DNA of 64,000 nucleotides, taken from assembly GCA_047967505.1 (NCBI GenBank), contig CM106541.1; one strand, written 5' to 3'. The DNA is from Dipteris shenzhenensis (lineage: Eukaryota; Polypodiophyta; Polypodiopsida; Gleicheniales). A program made the position numbers and the translations under genes. The stretch's first letter is position 1. Each line of letters opens with the position of its first letter. Of the stretch, positions 34,146-46,996 are shown piece after piece. The notes under the pieces are model-generated. The model was not told the DNA's origin. It did no database searches and saw only the letters and a program-made list of their open reading frames with translations.

Positions 34146-36358
34146 CCCCTTTTTGATAAGCTTAGTGGATCTCCTAGGGTAAATTATACTTTTAGTATCT
34201 TTGATTAGGGGGACATAATTTTTTGAAATATTTCAAACACTTTTATTTGATGTATAAGTAGAAAAAAATTCAAAGAAATACCAATAAATTGTCTTAATCT
34301 TGACATTATATGAGGTCTCTCTATATAATTGATATGGAAATATGATGTGTAATGAGGGACAGCTAATTGATATCGCAAAGTCAATCTGGGACAAGCCTTG
34401 TATACCTAGACTGTACACTCACAGTGTCAATATGGGACATGCCTTTTACACAGGGAAATGAGGACATAATATATCTGATATATGATCAAATCAAATGTCT
34501 TTCTCATGTGCACAAGTAGATGTATGATGTTTCATTAGAAGACTACAAAATTATATTCCTCATGGAAATTGTCCAAAAATGCTTGTTTTTACTCTTGAAA
34601 AATCATGGCGACCAATCTAAGGACACCCTTATCTTGAAACCATCCTATCGCTAAATATATTAAAGCTAGATATCTTTTATTCTTGTCATACTTAAATTTA
34701 ATGACAATCTTTGATAATTGATGTCCCTATGGCACATTTTCAATGTGCTAATACCACAATTAATAGATTTTGAAATGGTTTGGAATCAAAAAACCTTTTC
34801 TTATAGTATGATTTAAAATGATTTAAAAACCTTTTCTTATATTATGATTTAAAATGATTTGCAATCACAAATACTGTTCTTATATTATGATTTGAAATGA
34901 TTGCAATCGCAAAAAAATTCCTTATTTTATGTTACTTGAAGATCGGGTGTGTCAATTTTACGAGCAAAAACCTACGAGCAAGTTTATCCGAGCATGTTTT
35001 TTAAGAGATTTAACAAATTGTATTTCTTTAGGAAACATGGTTTTTACACTTTTATTTTCACTAGAACTAGATCACTTTATCATAAAGACATATAGAATTG
35101 TCACTCATTCAATTTTATATAACATAAATTTTCTTCTTTATAGACATCCTTTGTACCCGTGTTATTACCTTTGAAAAGTATTGAAAAATAATTCCTTTAA
35201 GAAACATCCCTCATAATCACTCTCAATGTAATAATATTATACATATATAATTACTTATTAAACATATTTGACAAAAGATTTCTAGTATTTTAATAGAATA
35301 GATAACAAGATATTTATAGATATGTTTCTAAAGAAGTTTAAATTACTATAAATAAGCATTAACTTGGGCTTATGTATCACTCTTATAAAATATATGTAAT
35401 ATTTAATACCATATATGCAAGATTTTCCAAAATATAACCCCATAAATGTGCTCAAATGGTATTTTTTGATCAAATTGAGTTGCTGAATACTATATTTGGA
35501 CATTGGATGTGAAAGTTATGCCACTTTTGAAAGTGCTGTCCACGATAGTTTTGCTAGCGAAACTACCTTGGAAGACCTACTTCAAACGGGTTTCGTCGGC
35601 GAAACTACCTTGATGGCTTACTTCAATGAGGTTTCTTTGGATAAATCCTTTCATAGGCTAGGTTGAGAGAGGGTTTTCAATGTCAACCCCAATCAAGTAG
35701 AAGTTGTAAGAAGAATCATAAGGGAATTTTCATAGAAAAGTCTACTCTATATGTGGGTTTTTTCCAAAGCCATCCCTTTAAGTTACTCACCATTCCTAAA
35801 GATTCATGTAAAGATTTGTGTATAGTGAAACTATGATTTGTTCCGATCTATTTTTGCCATATTTTTACATAGTTGGAAGCTTTTTTTTCCCTTCGCTCAG
35901 ACACTCGAAAGATTTCACTCGAAAAATGCTCGTCCCCTTGAAGATCATTTGAGTTGTATAAAACTAAATTAAACTCATATGATCTTCAAGTATTAGCTAC
36001 CAAGAAAATGTGAGTCTTCACTTTTTCACTCATTGGTTTTTGTTTTTCATAGTAATACCTTTGAGATTATTTTTGTTGTTGTCAAAGTCCCAAGGTGGAC
36101 ATCAAGGTGCTCTCATAAGACCACCATACGAGGAAAGCTTTCTTATGATAACTTGAAGGAGCACCCATTCTCCTAGAGTTACCTTTATGCATAAGCTAGG
36201 TCCTCTTTCCAACTGTGCCTTGGATTGGTTTTCCCATTTCTATGTGCATTTCAAGAAACCATGTGCTCAAACAAGGATGCAGCCCTTTTTCGACAAAAAT
36301 ACTGACCTTTTTTACACTAAAAAGTTTTTTTTTGATGGACGCAAAGGTCGGTATTTAC

Positions 36359-36468
36359 GTCGCTATAAGCGTCAGAAAAGAATGGTCGCTATATAAGCGT
36401 CACTATATAGCGATATTGGTAAACGTTGCTATATAGCGACACTGGTAAACGTTGCTATATAGCGACGA
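36359..36468. repeat. Left subterminal palindrome cluster of CACTA-3
   Basis: Same arrangement as at 18579-18687, with small changes such as CACTATATAGCGA. It is retained although the terminal bases of this element are deleted. Confidence 0.8.
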
Positions 36469-36483
36469 TTAACAAAAGCTTAA

Positions 36484-36547
36484 AAAAAACATTAGTGGGG
36501 CTAAACAGGGCCACAGCAAGCCCTGTTTTTCCCCACTAATGTTTTTT
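36484..36547. repeat. Long near-perfect hairpin near left end of CACTA-3
   Basis: Same hairpin as at 18704-18767 with one additional mismatch (TGTTTTTCCCC in the right arm). The loop is unchanged. CACTA-4 lacks it. Confidence 0.83.
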
Positions 36548-36572
36548 ATTCAGGAATTACAAAAGAATGTTT

Positions 36573-36759
36573 TTTGTTACAAAATTTTCCTTGTGGAAAG
36601 GGTGATACAAAATCGCTCAAATGAATTGAGCGAGAGAAGCATATACATGTCGAAGATATACAACATTGTTTGTTACAAAATTACCCTTTCGAAAAGGGTG
36701 ATACAAAATTGCTCAAACGAGCCGATATACAAAAGCATAAACATGGCGAAGTATATGCA
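36573..36759. repeat. Two-copy tandem duplication of about 95 bp, CACTA-3 left end
   Basis: Equivalent of 18793-18979 in CACTA-3, with the same internal divergence between the two halves, so the duplication is older than the large array. Confidence 0.75.
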
Positions 36760-36782
36760 AACTACTACTAATACTACTACTA

Positions 36783-37821
36783 CTACTGCTGCTCATCTAA
36801 ATCGTCGTCCTTGTCCTCATCGCGATGGCTTGATCCCTGGCTCTCGTGAGCTACGCCTGGATCCTTGGCCCTCGTCGAAGCCATGTAAGCCTAATCCCTC
36901 ATCATCACTGCTCACCTCCACTGATGGGACCTTCGAGCTTTGATTCTAAGAGTGAAACCATATTAATTGAAAATTAGATTGAAACTCAAAGAATAAAATA
37001 GTTTAAAAAGTGAGATTACAAGTAGGAGTAGACTTATACCGTGCGAGCAGCCATCTCAGCCCAATTGATCGTTGCTCCCAGTGCCTCCTGCTCAATAAAC
37101 CATGGCTTTGTTTCTATGCAAAACACACGTCTCATCTCTATGTCTATAGGAAGGTGACCCATTGTAGCTTGCTGTGGGCATAATTTATGAGAGTTAGATA
37201 AAGTGCATGCAATATGTAGTAAAACAAATAGAACAATACATTAAATGAGAAGAAGTAGACTTACCACGGTTGCCTCGAATGCCAATCGTCCGCCTGCACC
37301 AAAGTGCAAAGTACCTATGGAGTCCGACTATCTCCTCGCAGCCCTCCTCTGACCCTCGAACAGTTTCGGATGGTCCCTGTACTGCTTCGTAAAAAACTTC
37401 CAATCAGCTTTGTCTGCCTAGCTGGGTTTAGCCTTCCTCTTTACGATGGAATTATGCAAGGTTGACCTATGATGCTTCAAGAGGACCCCCATGCACTCTT
37501 GCATGTAATCCGAATTGAACTCTCAATTTGGAGGGTTAGGATATTGTCTTTTCAATTCATCGATGACTGCCTGCTTCTTTCCCTCATCTTGGTACCACCA
37601 GTCAGAGCTATGCCACTCTTGAAGTGGTGGCTCATCAACCGCCTCATGGTGGGCATCACTGCTGAGCCCTTTTTATTTTCTATTATCTCTCCAGCAACCG
37701 TGATTTCATAGGACATGTCCTTGATCGGATAAGGACTCATGGTAGTGGTAGAGTCAGAGCAAGTGGTGTTTGTGCGAGTGCTTACAGAGCGAGGAGTAGT
37801 AGTGGGAGTAGGATAGGGCAA
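36783..37821 (-). pseudogene. TNPA-like relic in CACTA-3
   Basis: Same three-exon structure and same defects as the relic at 19006-20040. The donor of the second intron is CACG|GTATAAG here and CACA|GTATAAG in CACTA-2. Its flanking palindrome cluster and hairpin survive, but the left terminus of the element does not. Confidence 0.6.
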
Positions 37822-37967
37822 ATGACCGGACTGGTACTGGGGGTCTCGAGACCAAATGGAGACCTGTAGGGATTTACCCCTCAGTCGCAGGGGCTAGACG
37901 GGATGGCTGGATAATAGGTCCAGTCATCAGTGTAGGAGAGGGATTTGCTGAGGTCCTCTAGGATAGC

Positions 37968-38415
37968 AGAGAAGGAAGAGGGAAAAAGAGCATAATCATA
38001 ACAGAAAAAGAAAGAAAGCATATGCTTATGCTTATGCATGAGCATATAAGCATAAGAGAAAAAGAGAGAAAGCATAAGCTTGTGCTTATGCATGAGCATA
38101 TGAGCATATGCTCATGCTTAAGCATAAGCATAGGCAAATATATATGCTTATGAAAAGAGGAGAAAAAGATAGGAAAAAAGAGAGTGGAAAATAAGTAAAT
38201 GAAGAGGGGAAAAGAGATTGAAAGAAGGGAAAAGAAAGAGGGGAAAAGAGCATAAGCATAAGATAAGGAAAAACATATGCATAAGAGAAAAAGAGAGAAA
38301 GATTATGCTTATGATTATGCATGAGCATATGAGGGAAAGAGGGGGAGAAAGAGGGAGGGAAAGAGGAAAAGACAGAAAGAAGAGGGAATAACAGAAGAGA
38401 GAAAAAGAGTGGGTT
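37968..38415. repeat. Purine-rich tract with GCATATGC palindromes, CACTA-3
   Basis: Same tract with a few substitutions, such as GGGGGAGAAAG for GGGGGGGAAAG. Confidence 0.85.
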
Positions 38416-39459
38416 CCTATACCCATCATTGTAGCTAGCGCTTAAGGCATTAGCTGTAGGCCAATGCAAATAACGGAAATAACAAAAGGGAAAAAGAGGA
38501 AGCACTTTCTTACTTGGAAAAGTCCCGAACCGTGTTTCGTAGACTGGCCCTACAAAAAAGAGTAAACATACCATTTTTTCAAAAAACTAGTTAGAGCCTA
38601 AGGAGGAGTTTAGAGAACCAACTTTTTAAAGGCATTGGATGAGTTTGGAGAAGCCTACAAACAAGGAGAAAGCATAAGCCTACAAACAAGGAGAAAGAGG
38701 AGGAAGAGAAATACCAAAAAGAGAAGAGGTGAGTCTTCTTTCTTTCACCAAATCTCGTTTTTTGTCCTTAACCTCTGAAAATCAAGCATGAAAATTAGCA
38801 CATAGCCTTAGCAATACAAGGAAAAACATGCTTCAACACTCACAAAACGAAATCTCACAAAAACTACATTGCTTAAAGAGACCCACCTTCTTGAAAAACT
38901 TCCTTTCACACAAGCAGAGAGGGAGAAGGGCGGAGAGGGAGCACAGTGTTGGGAGTGTTGAGATATCGAGCTCCACTCGTGATATGCCAGGGTGACCGTT
39001 GTGCATTTATGTCACTGACTTGTTAGCTGCAGATGCGGTTGGTACACCGCCCATGAATAATAGCTGGATGACAGCTATCCTTATGTACTCTAGTTCGTGG
39101 CTCAGTTAGTATGCCACCTTAGCTAGCTGAGTTTGGTTTGAGACCCACATATAGGGTTCTTCTATTTCTTTGTACTAGAGTTCTTTTGGCTTACACAACT
39201 AAGAAGAGAAAAACTGTTTTCAGCCTCCACCTTTGTGTGTATTCCCCCATTGTGTATGTGAGAAAGCCATAAGTGAGATTCCTTCCTTCTCTCCCACTAT
39301 CTTCACAGGGAGAGGGGATGGGTAGGGGTGAGGAGTGGGGAATAGAGAGGAGGAAAGCGAAGTCATCAAATATAAGGTGGGAGGAGAGATTTTTTCTTTT
39401 CTCACAATAGAGATGGGAAAGACGGCGTCGCGCGAGGTTTCGGGTTTAAGCCCCCAGCA

Positions 39460-39619
39460 TTGCTATATAGCGACGCTGGTTAGTTGCTATATAGCGACAC
39501 TAGTCAATCACTATATAGCGACGTTTATATCCAAAAAGAGTCGCTATATAGTGATGGAACAAGACAAAGCGTCGCTATATAGTGATGGAATAGGGCAAAG
39601 CGTCATTATGTAGCGACGG
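39460..39619. promoter_or_regulatory. Internal palindrome cluster between the divergent genes, CACTA-3
   Basis: Six motif copies with point changes, for example TCATTATGTAGCGAC at the downstream end. CACTA-4 has lost this cluster in a deletion near 56617. Confidence 0.65.
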
Positions 39620-39726
39620 TTCAAGGCACTTATTATTAGAAGAGAGAAAAGGAGCTCATGGGTGGCTATTTTTTGGATCTTAATAGATTTCCTTGCAGCT
39701 CATGTTGTGATTTTGGAAGTGTGCAG

Positions 39727-42700
39727 ATGAAAGGGACGAGTGGAAGCTCGTCAGATGATGCGCCAACACCCGAGAGTGCAAAGTCGCTTACGGAGAGGTT
39801 GTATTGTCATTGCACTCAATGCAAGTGAGAAGTACGACATCAACATCGTATTGTGATGCGCCACTTGCAGATGTATGGGGAGGAGCCTGAACCAGTACCC
39901 ATATTGGTGTTGTATGTGGTGATGGATCATCGGTAAGTCAATGCTATTTGAGTTCGTGATTGATATTGGATACCATTATGACACGAAACCTTGAGACAAG
40001 ATCTTATATTTACACGAAATCTTGAGATAGGATGAGGAGGATGGCGAGGGTGCACATATACCTTCACACTTTGAGCAAGACTTTAGTCTCTCGGATGTGC
40101 CAGATGATGACGAGGGTATGGTGGACATGATGGATTCTATTTTTAGGGGCCACATGTACACGTGATGTCAGAGTCTAAGGTCAATATGCGAGAGTTGCAA
40201 TCAACACAGTTGTACGAGGGTGCTAGGATGTTTAAACTATGGGCTTGTCTCTCAATCTTGAATATGCAAGCAAAGTATGGGTGGTCGGGGATACAAGTGT
40301 CTCGGCCTTAATGAGGTTAGCTCCTGCATTAATTTGACTCATTATTTGGATATTGTTTGTTTTGAGAATCATCATGTATGTTTGAGAATCATCATTATTC
40401 AAAGCCTATGTATGTTTGAATTGTGACTCTCTTTTATCCTCTCTTTTCGTCTCTTTTCGGCTCTTTTCTCCTCTCTTTTTCTCTCTTATCTCCTCTCTTT
40501 TTCCCTCTTTTTTCTCCTCTCTTTTCCTCTCTTTTCTCCTTTCTTTCCTTCTCTTTTTTTCTCTCTTTTATCCCCAATTTTTCTCTTTCACTTTCTCTCT
40601 TTTTCTCTCTTATCTCCTCTCTTTTTCTGTCTTTTATCTCCTATCTTTTCTCCTTTTTCTCCTCTTTTTCTCTCTTTTTGCTGCTCTCTTTTCCTCTCTT
40701 TTCTTCTCTCTTTCCTTCTCTCTTTTTCCCCATGTGAAGCTTCAATAGCCTACCATTGAGCAAATAGATACAGGCTTCTGTCACTCTAATTCAAAGAATG
40801 TAGTAGTCTATAAATGCTTGCTCAATGTCAAGCTGTAGGATTCTAAGCTTGCTCAATGTCTTATAGGTATTTTAAGCTGTAGGATTAGTGACATGACTTC
40901 TTTGTTACTTTGAAAGAGGAAAAAAGAGAAAGAAAAGGGGAAAAGAGAAAGAAAAGGGGAAACGAGAGGTGAGAATCATCATTATTCGAAGCCTATGTAT
41001 GTTTGAATTATGATAGGTTGCTCTAGAAGATGTTGCCTACACCAAATACCATGCCCGCATCAAGAGATGAAGCGAAGAAGATGCTAACAATGGTGGGTGT
41101 GGATTATGATACCATCCATGCTTGCTATAATGACAGTATTCTCTATCGTCGTGAGGATGGAGATTTGGCTAGTTGTCTGAAGTGTGGGGAACAACACAAA
41201 TTTTATGGAGAGGAGTGCAGGTCTTTGATATTTCCAGAGGAGTGCAAGTCTTTGATATTTCCAGAGCTCCTAGACATACAAATCATATTTTGGTCAGGGG
41301 TATCTTGATGTGGACCATGCATGACTACCCAGGATATGGAGAGTGCGCAGGTACATGGTTGTATCTTTACATGTATAATATAGGATTATGCTTTTATGAC
41401 TCTCTTTCGCATGCATGTATTATACTAACACATTTATGCACGTGTGCAGGACTTGTTACAAGTGCCTACCATGCTTGTCCTATTTGTGGACTGGGTTTGA
41501 AATCACTTCCATGATACTCCAAACATATGACGAAAAATATTTATGAAGGTCATGCTCGATACCTTTTTGCTGGACCATCTCACGTGTGGAGGTCAGCTTG
41601 ATCTACCACCACCATATTTGAAGGCAAGTGACTGGATTCAGGCTTCGAGGGCGAGTGGAGAGGAACCTCCTCATGGTATGAAGAGGCTATCAATCTTTCA
41701 TGAGCTTTCTTATTGGGGTCAGTTACAAATCAATCATCTCTTGGATCCCATGTATATCTTTAAGAATGTGGGGGCTACTATTTGGGCACACTTGGTTGGT
41801 TCCAAAGACTCGAGAGGAGTGCGAAAAGACTTGCGTGCTATGAATAGGATGTCTCGTTTGGGGCCCGAAGTGCATGCTTCAAGAAAAGTTGTCCTCCCGA
41901 AAGTAACATGGATCCTCTCCATGAGAGAGGAGGTAGCGGGGTCAAGGTAGACATTGCCTCCTTTCAAACACCCACAGAGTACATGTGTTGCTTGAAAGGA
42001 GCATTTTCAAAGGATAATAAGCTTAGTGGGCTCAAGTCCCATGATTAGCACAAGGTCTTACATGTATTCTAAGCTATAGGATTAGTGTACCGATAATCGT
42101 GATGCGTTAGTGTAATTATGATTATGTTATATTATTGACATGACTTCTTTGTTGCTTTGATAGTTCATCCTCCCAATTACAAGGGTGCTTACAAGAAGAT
42201 GTTAGAAATGCTATATTCAAGATCAGTGGTATTGTGAGGTATGCTTATTATCAAATCGCATTGATTGCATTTTCTTCAATTTAAGTTGAATAATCTGTAG
42301 ACTGATTATGAATATATCTTACATGGGCATGTGAAATAGGTGGATATCTGAAAAAGAGATCTCCATATCGAGCATCGAGAAGGCTAGTGTGGAATCCATC
42401 GAAGTCGTATACTTGCATGAGAAGCACTTTCCCTCGAGCATTATGACAACTCAAGTGCACTTGCTTGTGCACATAGTTGATGAGATGGCAATTGCAGATA
42501 CTGTTCATAGTCGGTGGATGTTTTTTCTTGAGCGGTTTATGAAAACTTTGAAGGGATTTGTAAGACAAAGAGCAAGACTAGAAGAAAGCATGGCAGGGGG
42601 ATGGCTTGTGCAAGAGTCATTAGCATATGTCACGGAGTTTCTTGCATCCACGGATCCTGATATGCCGCAAGCTTGGCATAACAAAGATGATGATTGCATT

Positions 42701-43727
42701 GTTGGTGAGGTTCCCTAAGGAAAAGGGATTGAAAGAAAGATGAGCGAAGAGAAAATGGAGAAATTCAATAAGTTTTGTATCCTCAATAGCAAGGAGATGC
42801 AGAAGTGGATTGAGAGATATGAAGCAGCCAAAGCAAAAAGAATAAATGCAAGGACGAGTTTCAGAGTAATGTACAGGCGATCGCAACCATATCCACAGGA
42901 TCTCGCCCTTCTGCCACTCACATGTCACTTGATTGGCTACAACTGGCTCTACGTAAAGCCGAGCGCGATGGAGAGACAATAAACGAGTGCGAGCGAGAGT
43001 TATCATCTAGATGTGTGATGCATGTAAGTTTCTTACCTCTTGATGTAATTATGTAATTATTTGTGCAATATACGCTATAAAATAGATGCATCTTCATTGT
43101 TTGAATGATGCTCTTTTGCAGTACAAAAAGTACAGTGCATTATGGTCATATGCACGACATTTTCACGTGGAATGCATCGATTCAAAGAGAGTCACCTATG
43201 ATTGTGGAGTCATGGCTAACTTCACACAAGATAGCTGAGCAAGTGCTTCGGATACCAATCTTCTCTCCTCACAGTTGGATTATTGTGGAACCATATGCGA
43301 AATCTATGAAATTGATTTCAGATGATTTAGTATTTTCATTCTTGATGTAAAATGGTTTAGAACTATTTACAACGGTCCCCATGCGATAGTGAGAAAAGAC
43401 AGTAACAGACTGCACCAATATTTGGACCGATAAAAGTGATACTTTTGTTCTTCCCGAGCATTGTGAGCAGGTGCATACTAATGATTTAATTAATCGAAGC
43501 TTTCGTTTTTAAAGATCCATTGATACATGTACTTAAGCATAATTTCATATATATAATTGATGGCATTTGGAACCTATCTTCAATATAGGTGCTTTTTCAT
43601 CTGGATCGTTTTGATCCAAGATGGTGGTACGTGATCCAAGTTGCACCACGAAGTAAGCAAATTTTTGAAGATAAAGATGTGGATATGGAGATGCCACTAC
43701 CAATGTCAGATCCAACTGATCTGGATG
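39727..43727 (+). pseudogene. TNP2-type transposase relic in CACTA-3, core and tail deleted
   Basis: Recognisable from the start codon at 39727 to a break at 43727. A deletion of about 440 bases removes most of the Transposase_21 core. The join near 41196 is followed by a 27-base tandem duplication (41213-41266) of the GTGCAGGTCTTTGATATTTC segment. DUF4218 (about 41900-42718) and DUF4216 (43122-43460) remain. The acidic exon is cut after SDPTDLDA. The intron acceptor at 43120-43121 is a proper AG. Confidence 0.87.
40426..40738 (+). repeat. Pyrimidine-rich tract inside TNP2 intron 2, CACTA-3
   Basis: Same tract with a few length changes in the T runs. It is flanked by the same direct repeats. 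Confidence 0.86.
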
Positions 43728-43783
43728 CTTCAAAGGCTTGATTTACATGCTCTTGTACTTTTATCCATAGGAAACTATCTCAG

Positions 43784-43930
43784 TATCGCTATATAGCGAC
43801 CATTCACAAGTCTAATAAGTGTCGCTATTTAGCGACCATTTACAAGTCTAATAAGTATTGCTATATAGCGACGCTCTTTAAACGTCGCTATATAGTGACA
43901 CTTGCCTAAAGTCACTATATAATGACACTT
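43784..43930. repeat. Right subterminal palindrome cluster of CACTA-3
   Basis: Same five-copy array. The deletion of the acidic exon ends only a few dozen bases upstream, so the cluster now lies close to what remains of the transposase gene. Confidence 0.8.
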
Positions 43931-44005
43931 AACGAATCCCGCTTTGGTTACCAATGATGATTAGTGCCCCACGCATGGTAAATGTCAGTGCTTAAGCATC
44001 AGAAT

Positions 44006-44028
44006 AGGACCCGTGTGTAGTAGTGAGG
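44006..44028 (-). repeat. CACTA-3 right terminal inverted repeat
   Basis: Same terminus, ending at 44025 and followed by AGG, although the left end of this copy is deleted. Confidence 0.88.
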
Positions 44029-44184
44029 GTTTTGTGAATATCTATTGTGAGGACAATAATCTCCATTTCATCTAAAGAAAGTAGTCAGTTCTGATGGTAG
44101 GATTGTGAGATAGAACTAGGGTAGGTCTATGGAACCTCCTATAATCAAGGGGCTAGCTCTCAGAAACGGGAAAGTTTGGACTGT

Positions 44185-44316
44185 CAAGTTGCAGACCAAG
44201 ATGGTGCTACCATGATCTTTTGTGATAACCAAAGTGCCATTGCATTGACAAAGGATCTAAAACATCACATGTGGTCAAAGAACATTGATATCCACTACCA
44301 TTTCTTACAGCATTAG
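44185..44316 (+). pseudogene. Ty1/copia RNase H fragment, flank-3
   Basis: Same fragment, reading CDNQSAIALTKDLKHHMWSK and then NIDIHYHF, with the shared TAG at 44314-44316. Confidence 0.74.
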
Positions 44317-45407
44317 GTGATCCAGGATACTACTTCAGCAATTCATGGAGTATCTACCATAATGTTGGTGTGACTTGAATCCCCCTTGAATCACATTATG
44401 GCCACCTAACAAAGCCTCCATTACAATGGGGTCCATTGAAGAATCTTCAACTAGGTGACCAAGCCTTTAACTTGGATTAGTTTATCATTGCTGGCGCAAT
44501 GACCCAGCTGATGACTTAGTATGACATTAGACCTTACAAAATATCCACCTTGGCTGCACAATCTTGATTCCAAGTCATAGCAACCTAAGGGATTAAATTT
44601 GCTAAAACGATGGAGCCCACAAACTACTTCGCACCTTTATGTCTTGCTTCTTCCATCGTCATGTTACTTTTTGCCATGGCATGAGTTTTTGTGGAGGTTC
44701 CCTTTGCTTTTTCCTACTGCTACCTGGCTATGGCCGTTCTCATTGAACAACTAGTTGTCTTCAACTTTGGCGACGTACGAAGTATTATGTGCCTTCTCTT
44801 CAACTTGCACTTATATATATATCTACATTTTTCTTCATGAATTGATTGTTTATATATATTCTGTTATACTCTTATACATTTATGTATCTTTATTTATGTT
44901 ATGAGTTTACTTTCAATTTCATGTGTTTATATATAGACTCACCTAGGATACATTTAATTTTATTTTTATGCAATTAAATATATGTATAAATATATACATA
45001 GATATCTTTTTGTATCTATAAATTGTTAATATAGACTTCTTTACACTTTTTCAATTATATGTATGTTTATTTTCTTGCTTGCTTGCCTTTCTACCCAGGG
45101 TGCCACTATGTAAAAAGCCCATATAGCATGTGCAATCAAGGCGTATTAAAAAAAACCCTACCTAGGACTTTTATAACCTATGTACACCCCTTCTGTAAAT
45201 TTTGAGATGATAAAAGTATCCCTTATGTATGAAATTTTCACTGTTTGAATGAAGAAAACCCTTATGTATGTATATTTCCTGTAACTTCATATAAATTCAA
45301 AACTCCTTCCATTGATCGCACACGCTATCTTGCATATTTCTTAGTTCCCCCTGTGCTTTGCCTATCCTTTTGCTTTTTTACTATTTCAAGCCTCTCTCCT
45401 ATCCCAT

Positions 45408-45420
45408 TCTCTCTCTCTCT

Positions 45421-45456
<36 letters not shown>

Positions 45457-45561
45457 ATGTAAACTTGTACATATACATATACACATACACATATGTACAT
45501 ACGTACACATACACATACAGATACGTATGTATGTACACGCACACACACACACACACACACA
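45408..45561. repeat. Compound CT/TG/CATA/CA microsatellite, flank-3
   Basis: Shorter CT run, longer TG run, interrupted by TGTTTG. Confidence 0.92.
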
Positions 45562-46974
45562 TTGTCATATTTAGATTTTGAATTGGCATTCATGACATTT
45601 TCCTTTTTCTTTTTTTAAAAGACACTGCTCTGGTATCATTTTTTATTTTTATGTATCCTTATATATTAAATTAGTTACACTCCTTTCTACCCATTTAATT
45701 ATTCAATTCCTTTTTTCATTCTTTCTAGTTTTTTCAAACAATTTATGCTAAGTTATCTATCTCCTACCCTTTTCACCCTCCCCTTTGGGCACCAAGACCT
45801 TTTTTCTTGCCACTACTTAATGCTTCTTAGGAGTTCATTCATTTTGTATGATATCATGACATTTTTGTTCATTGAAGTTTTTATCTTATTTTCTTTTCAA
45901 TATATGGAAATCTTATTGTCTAAGGATGCGAAACCCCCGTTACCTAATCATCTTTTAAATTCTTAAATAAATTGTCTTCGTTAAGGGTGTGGACTACCCC
46001 CTTAGAACATCTTTTTCTCTAGTTTAGATTTTCCCATGAAAGCAATTTATATACAATTTATTTAATAACTCTAACTTCTTCCTACCCAATTCCTCCTTTC
46101 TCTATGAACAAAAAATCCATTTTTATCATTCTTAACTCCTTTTAAATTTTCTAGGGGTTTTAGGAGTTCATTCATTTATGTTCTAGAATTCGAAAGGTTT
46201 GTTCAAGTTCTTAGGTAAAGCGATAACAAGCCAAGGAATACATGCATTACTTGTCTACCTGAACTCAGCTTTATTGTTCTAATACATGGTTGGTTTGGAT
46301 GGTAGCAGATAAGTGGATCTTGACCTTGGGACCTAGACTAGCTGATGGATTCAACACCTCCGACCATGTACATGTGTTCCTTTTTTCAAACTCAATATTA
46401 TTGTAAATTCTTAACTTTGTTGGAATTTTTGCAAAACTCTCAATTTCTTGCAATTCTAACTTAGATGTCTGATATATTTTTGTCCTTGTCTCATGTACAA
46501 CGTTTTATCAAAATGATGGAATTAATTGTATGGCTCATTTATTGATAGGACTATCAAATCAAAACTCACAATGATTTCCCAACTAGCCTTTGGTATGACC
46601 AGTGCCATACATTTAACTCACATTCATTGGATAATTCATTATTAGTATGGATAATTCTTAGCCATTTTGTGATTCTCCTTACTAACTATTCAATTTGTTT
46701 ATAAGAACAATGACATTTTATGTGAAGACACATTGGTTCCACCCTATTGTAGAATTGGGTTATGCATCTACAATTGGCTTCAATTTAAAATCACTTTTGA
46801 CACTTATCATATGAATCCATTTGTCGACACATACTTTAAGGTGAGTAAGTGCCACATGGTGAGCTTACTCCCCACCATGTGGTCTTACTCTTTGGGTTGG
46901 GGGTGGGCTACACACACACACACAATAAATTTGATTAGTAAATGTATCTCACACGCACAGACACTTATTTCTTT

Positions 46975-46996
46975 ACACACACACACACACACACAC
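46975..46996. repeat. (CA)11 microsatellite, flank-3
   Basis: Same locus, shortest allele in the array. Confidence 0.95.

Larger units (their letters stand above)
26957..36280. repeat. Flank-2: tandem-unit flank lacking the serine-rich gene (9,324 bp)
   Basis: Matches flank-1 from its left edge to the ACAAGGATGC at 36271-36280 (16770-16779 in flank-1) and then stops. The 1.7 kb holding the serine-rich gene, together with the tip of the next CACTA element, is absent. Confidence 0.92.
36281..44025 (+). mobile_element. CACTA-3: CACTA copy with deleted left tip, transposase core and acidic tail
   Basis: The left terminus is missing: at 36280/36281 flank sequence (ACAAGGATGC) runs straight into the subterminal sequence AGCCCTTTTTCGAC, so about the first 14 bases of the element are gone. 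The right terminus and the AGG after it are intact. Compared with CACTA-2 it lacks about 440 bases of the transposase core (junction near 41196) and about 320 bases of the acidic C-terminal exon (junction at 43727). It keeps an AG acceptor (43120-43121) in the intron where CACTA-1 and -2 have GG. Confidence 0.9.
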
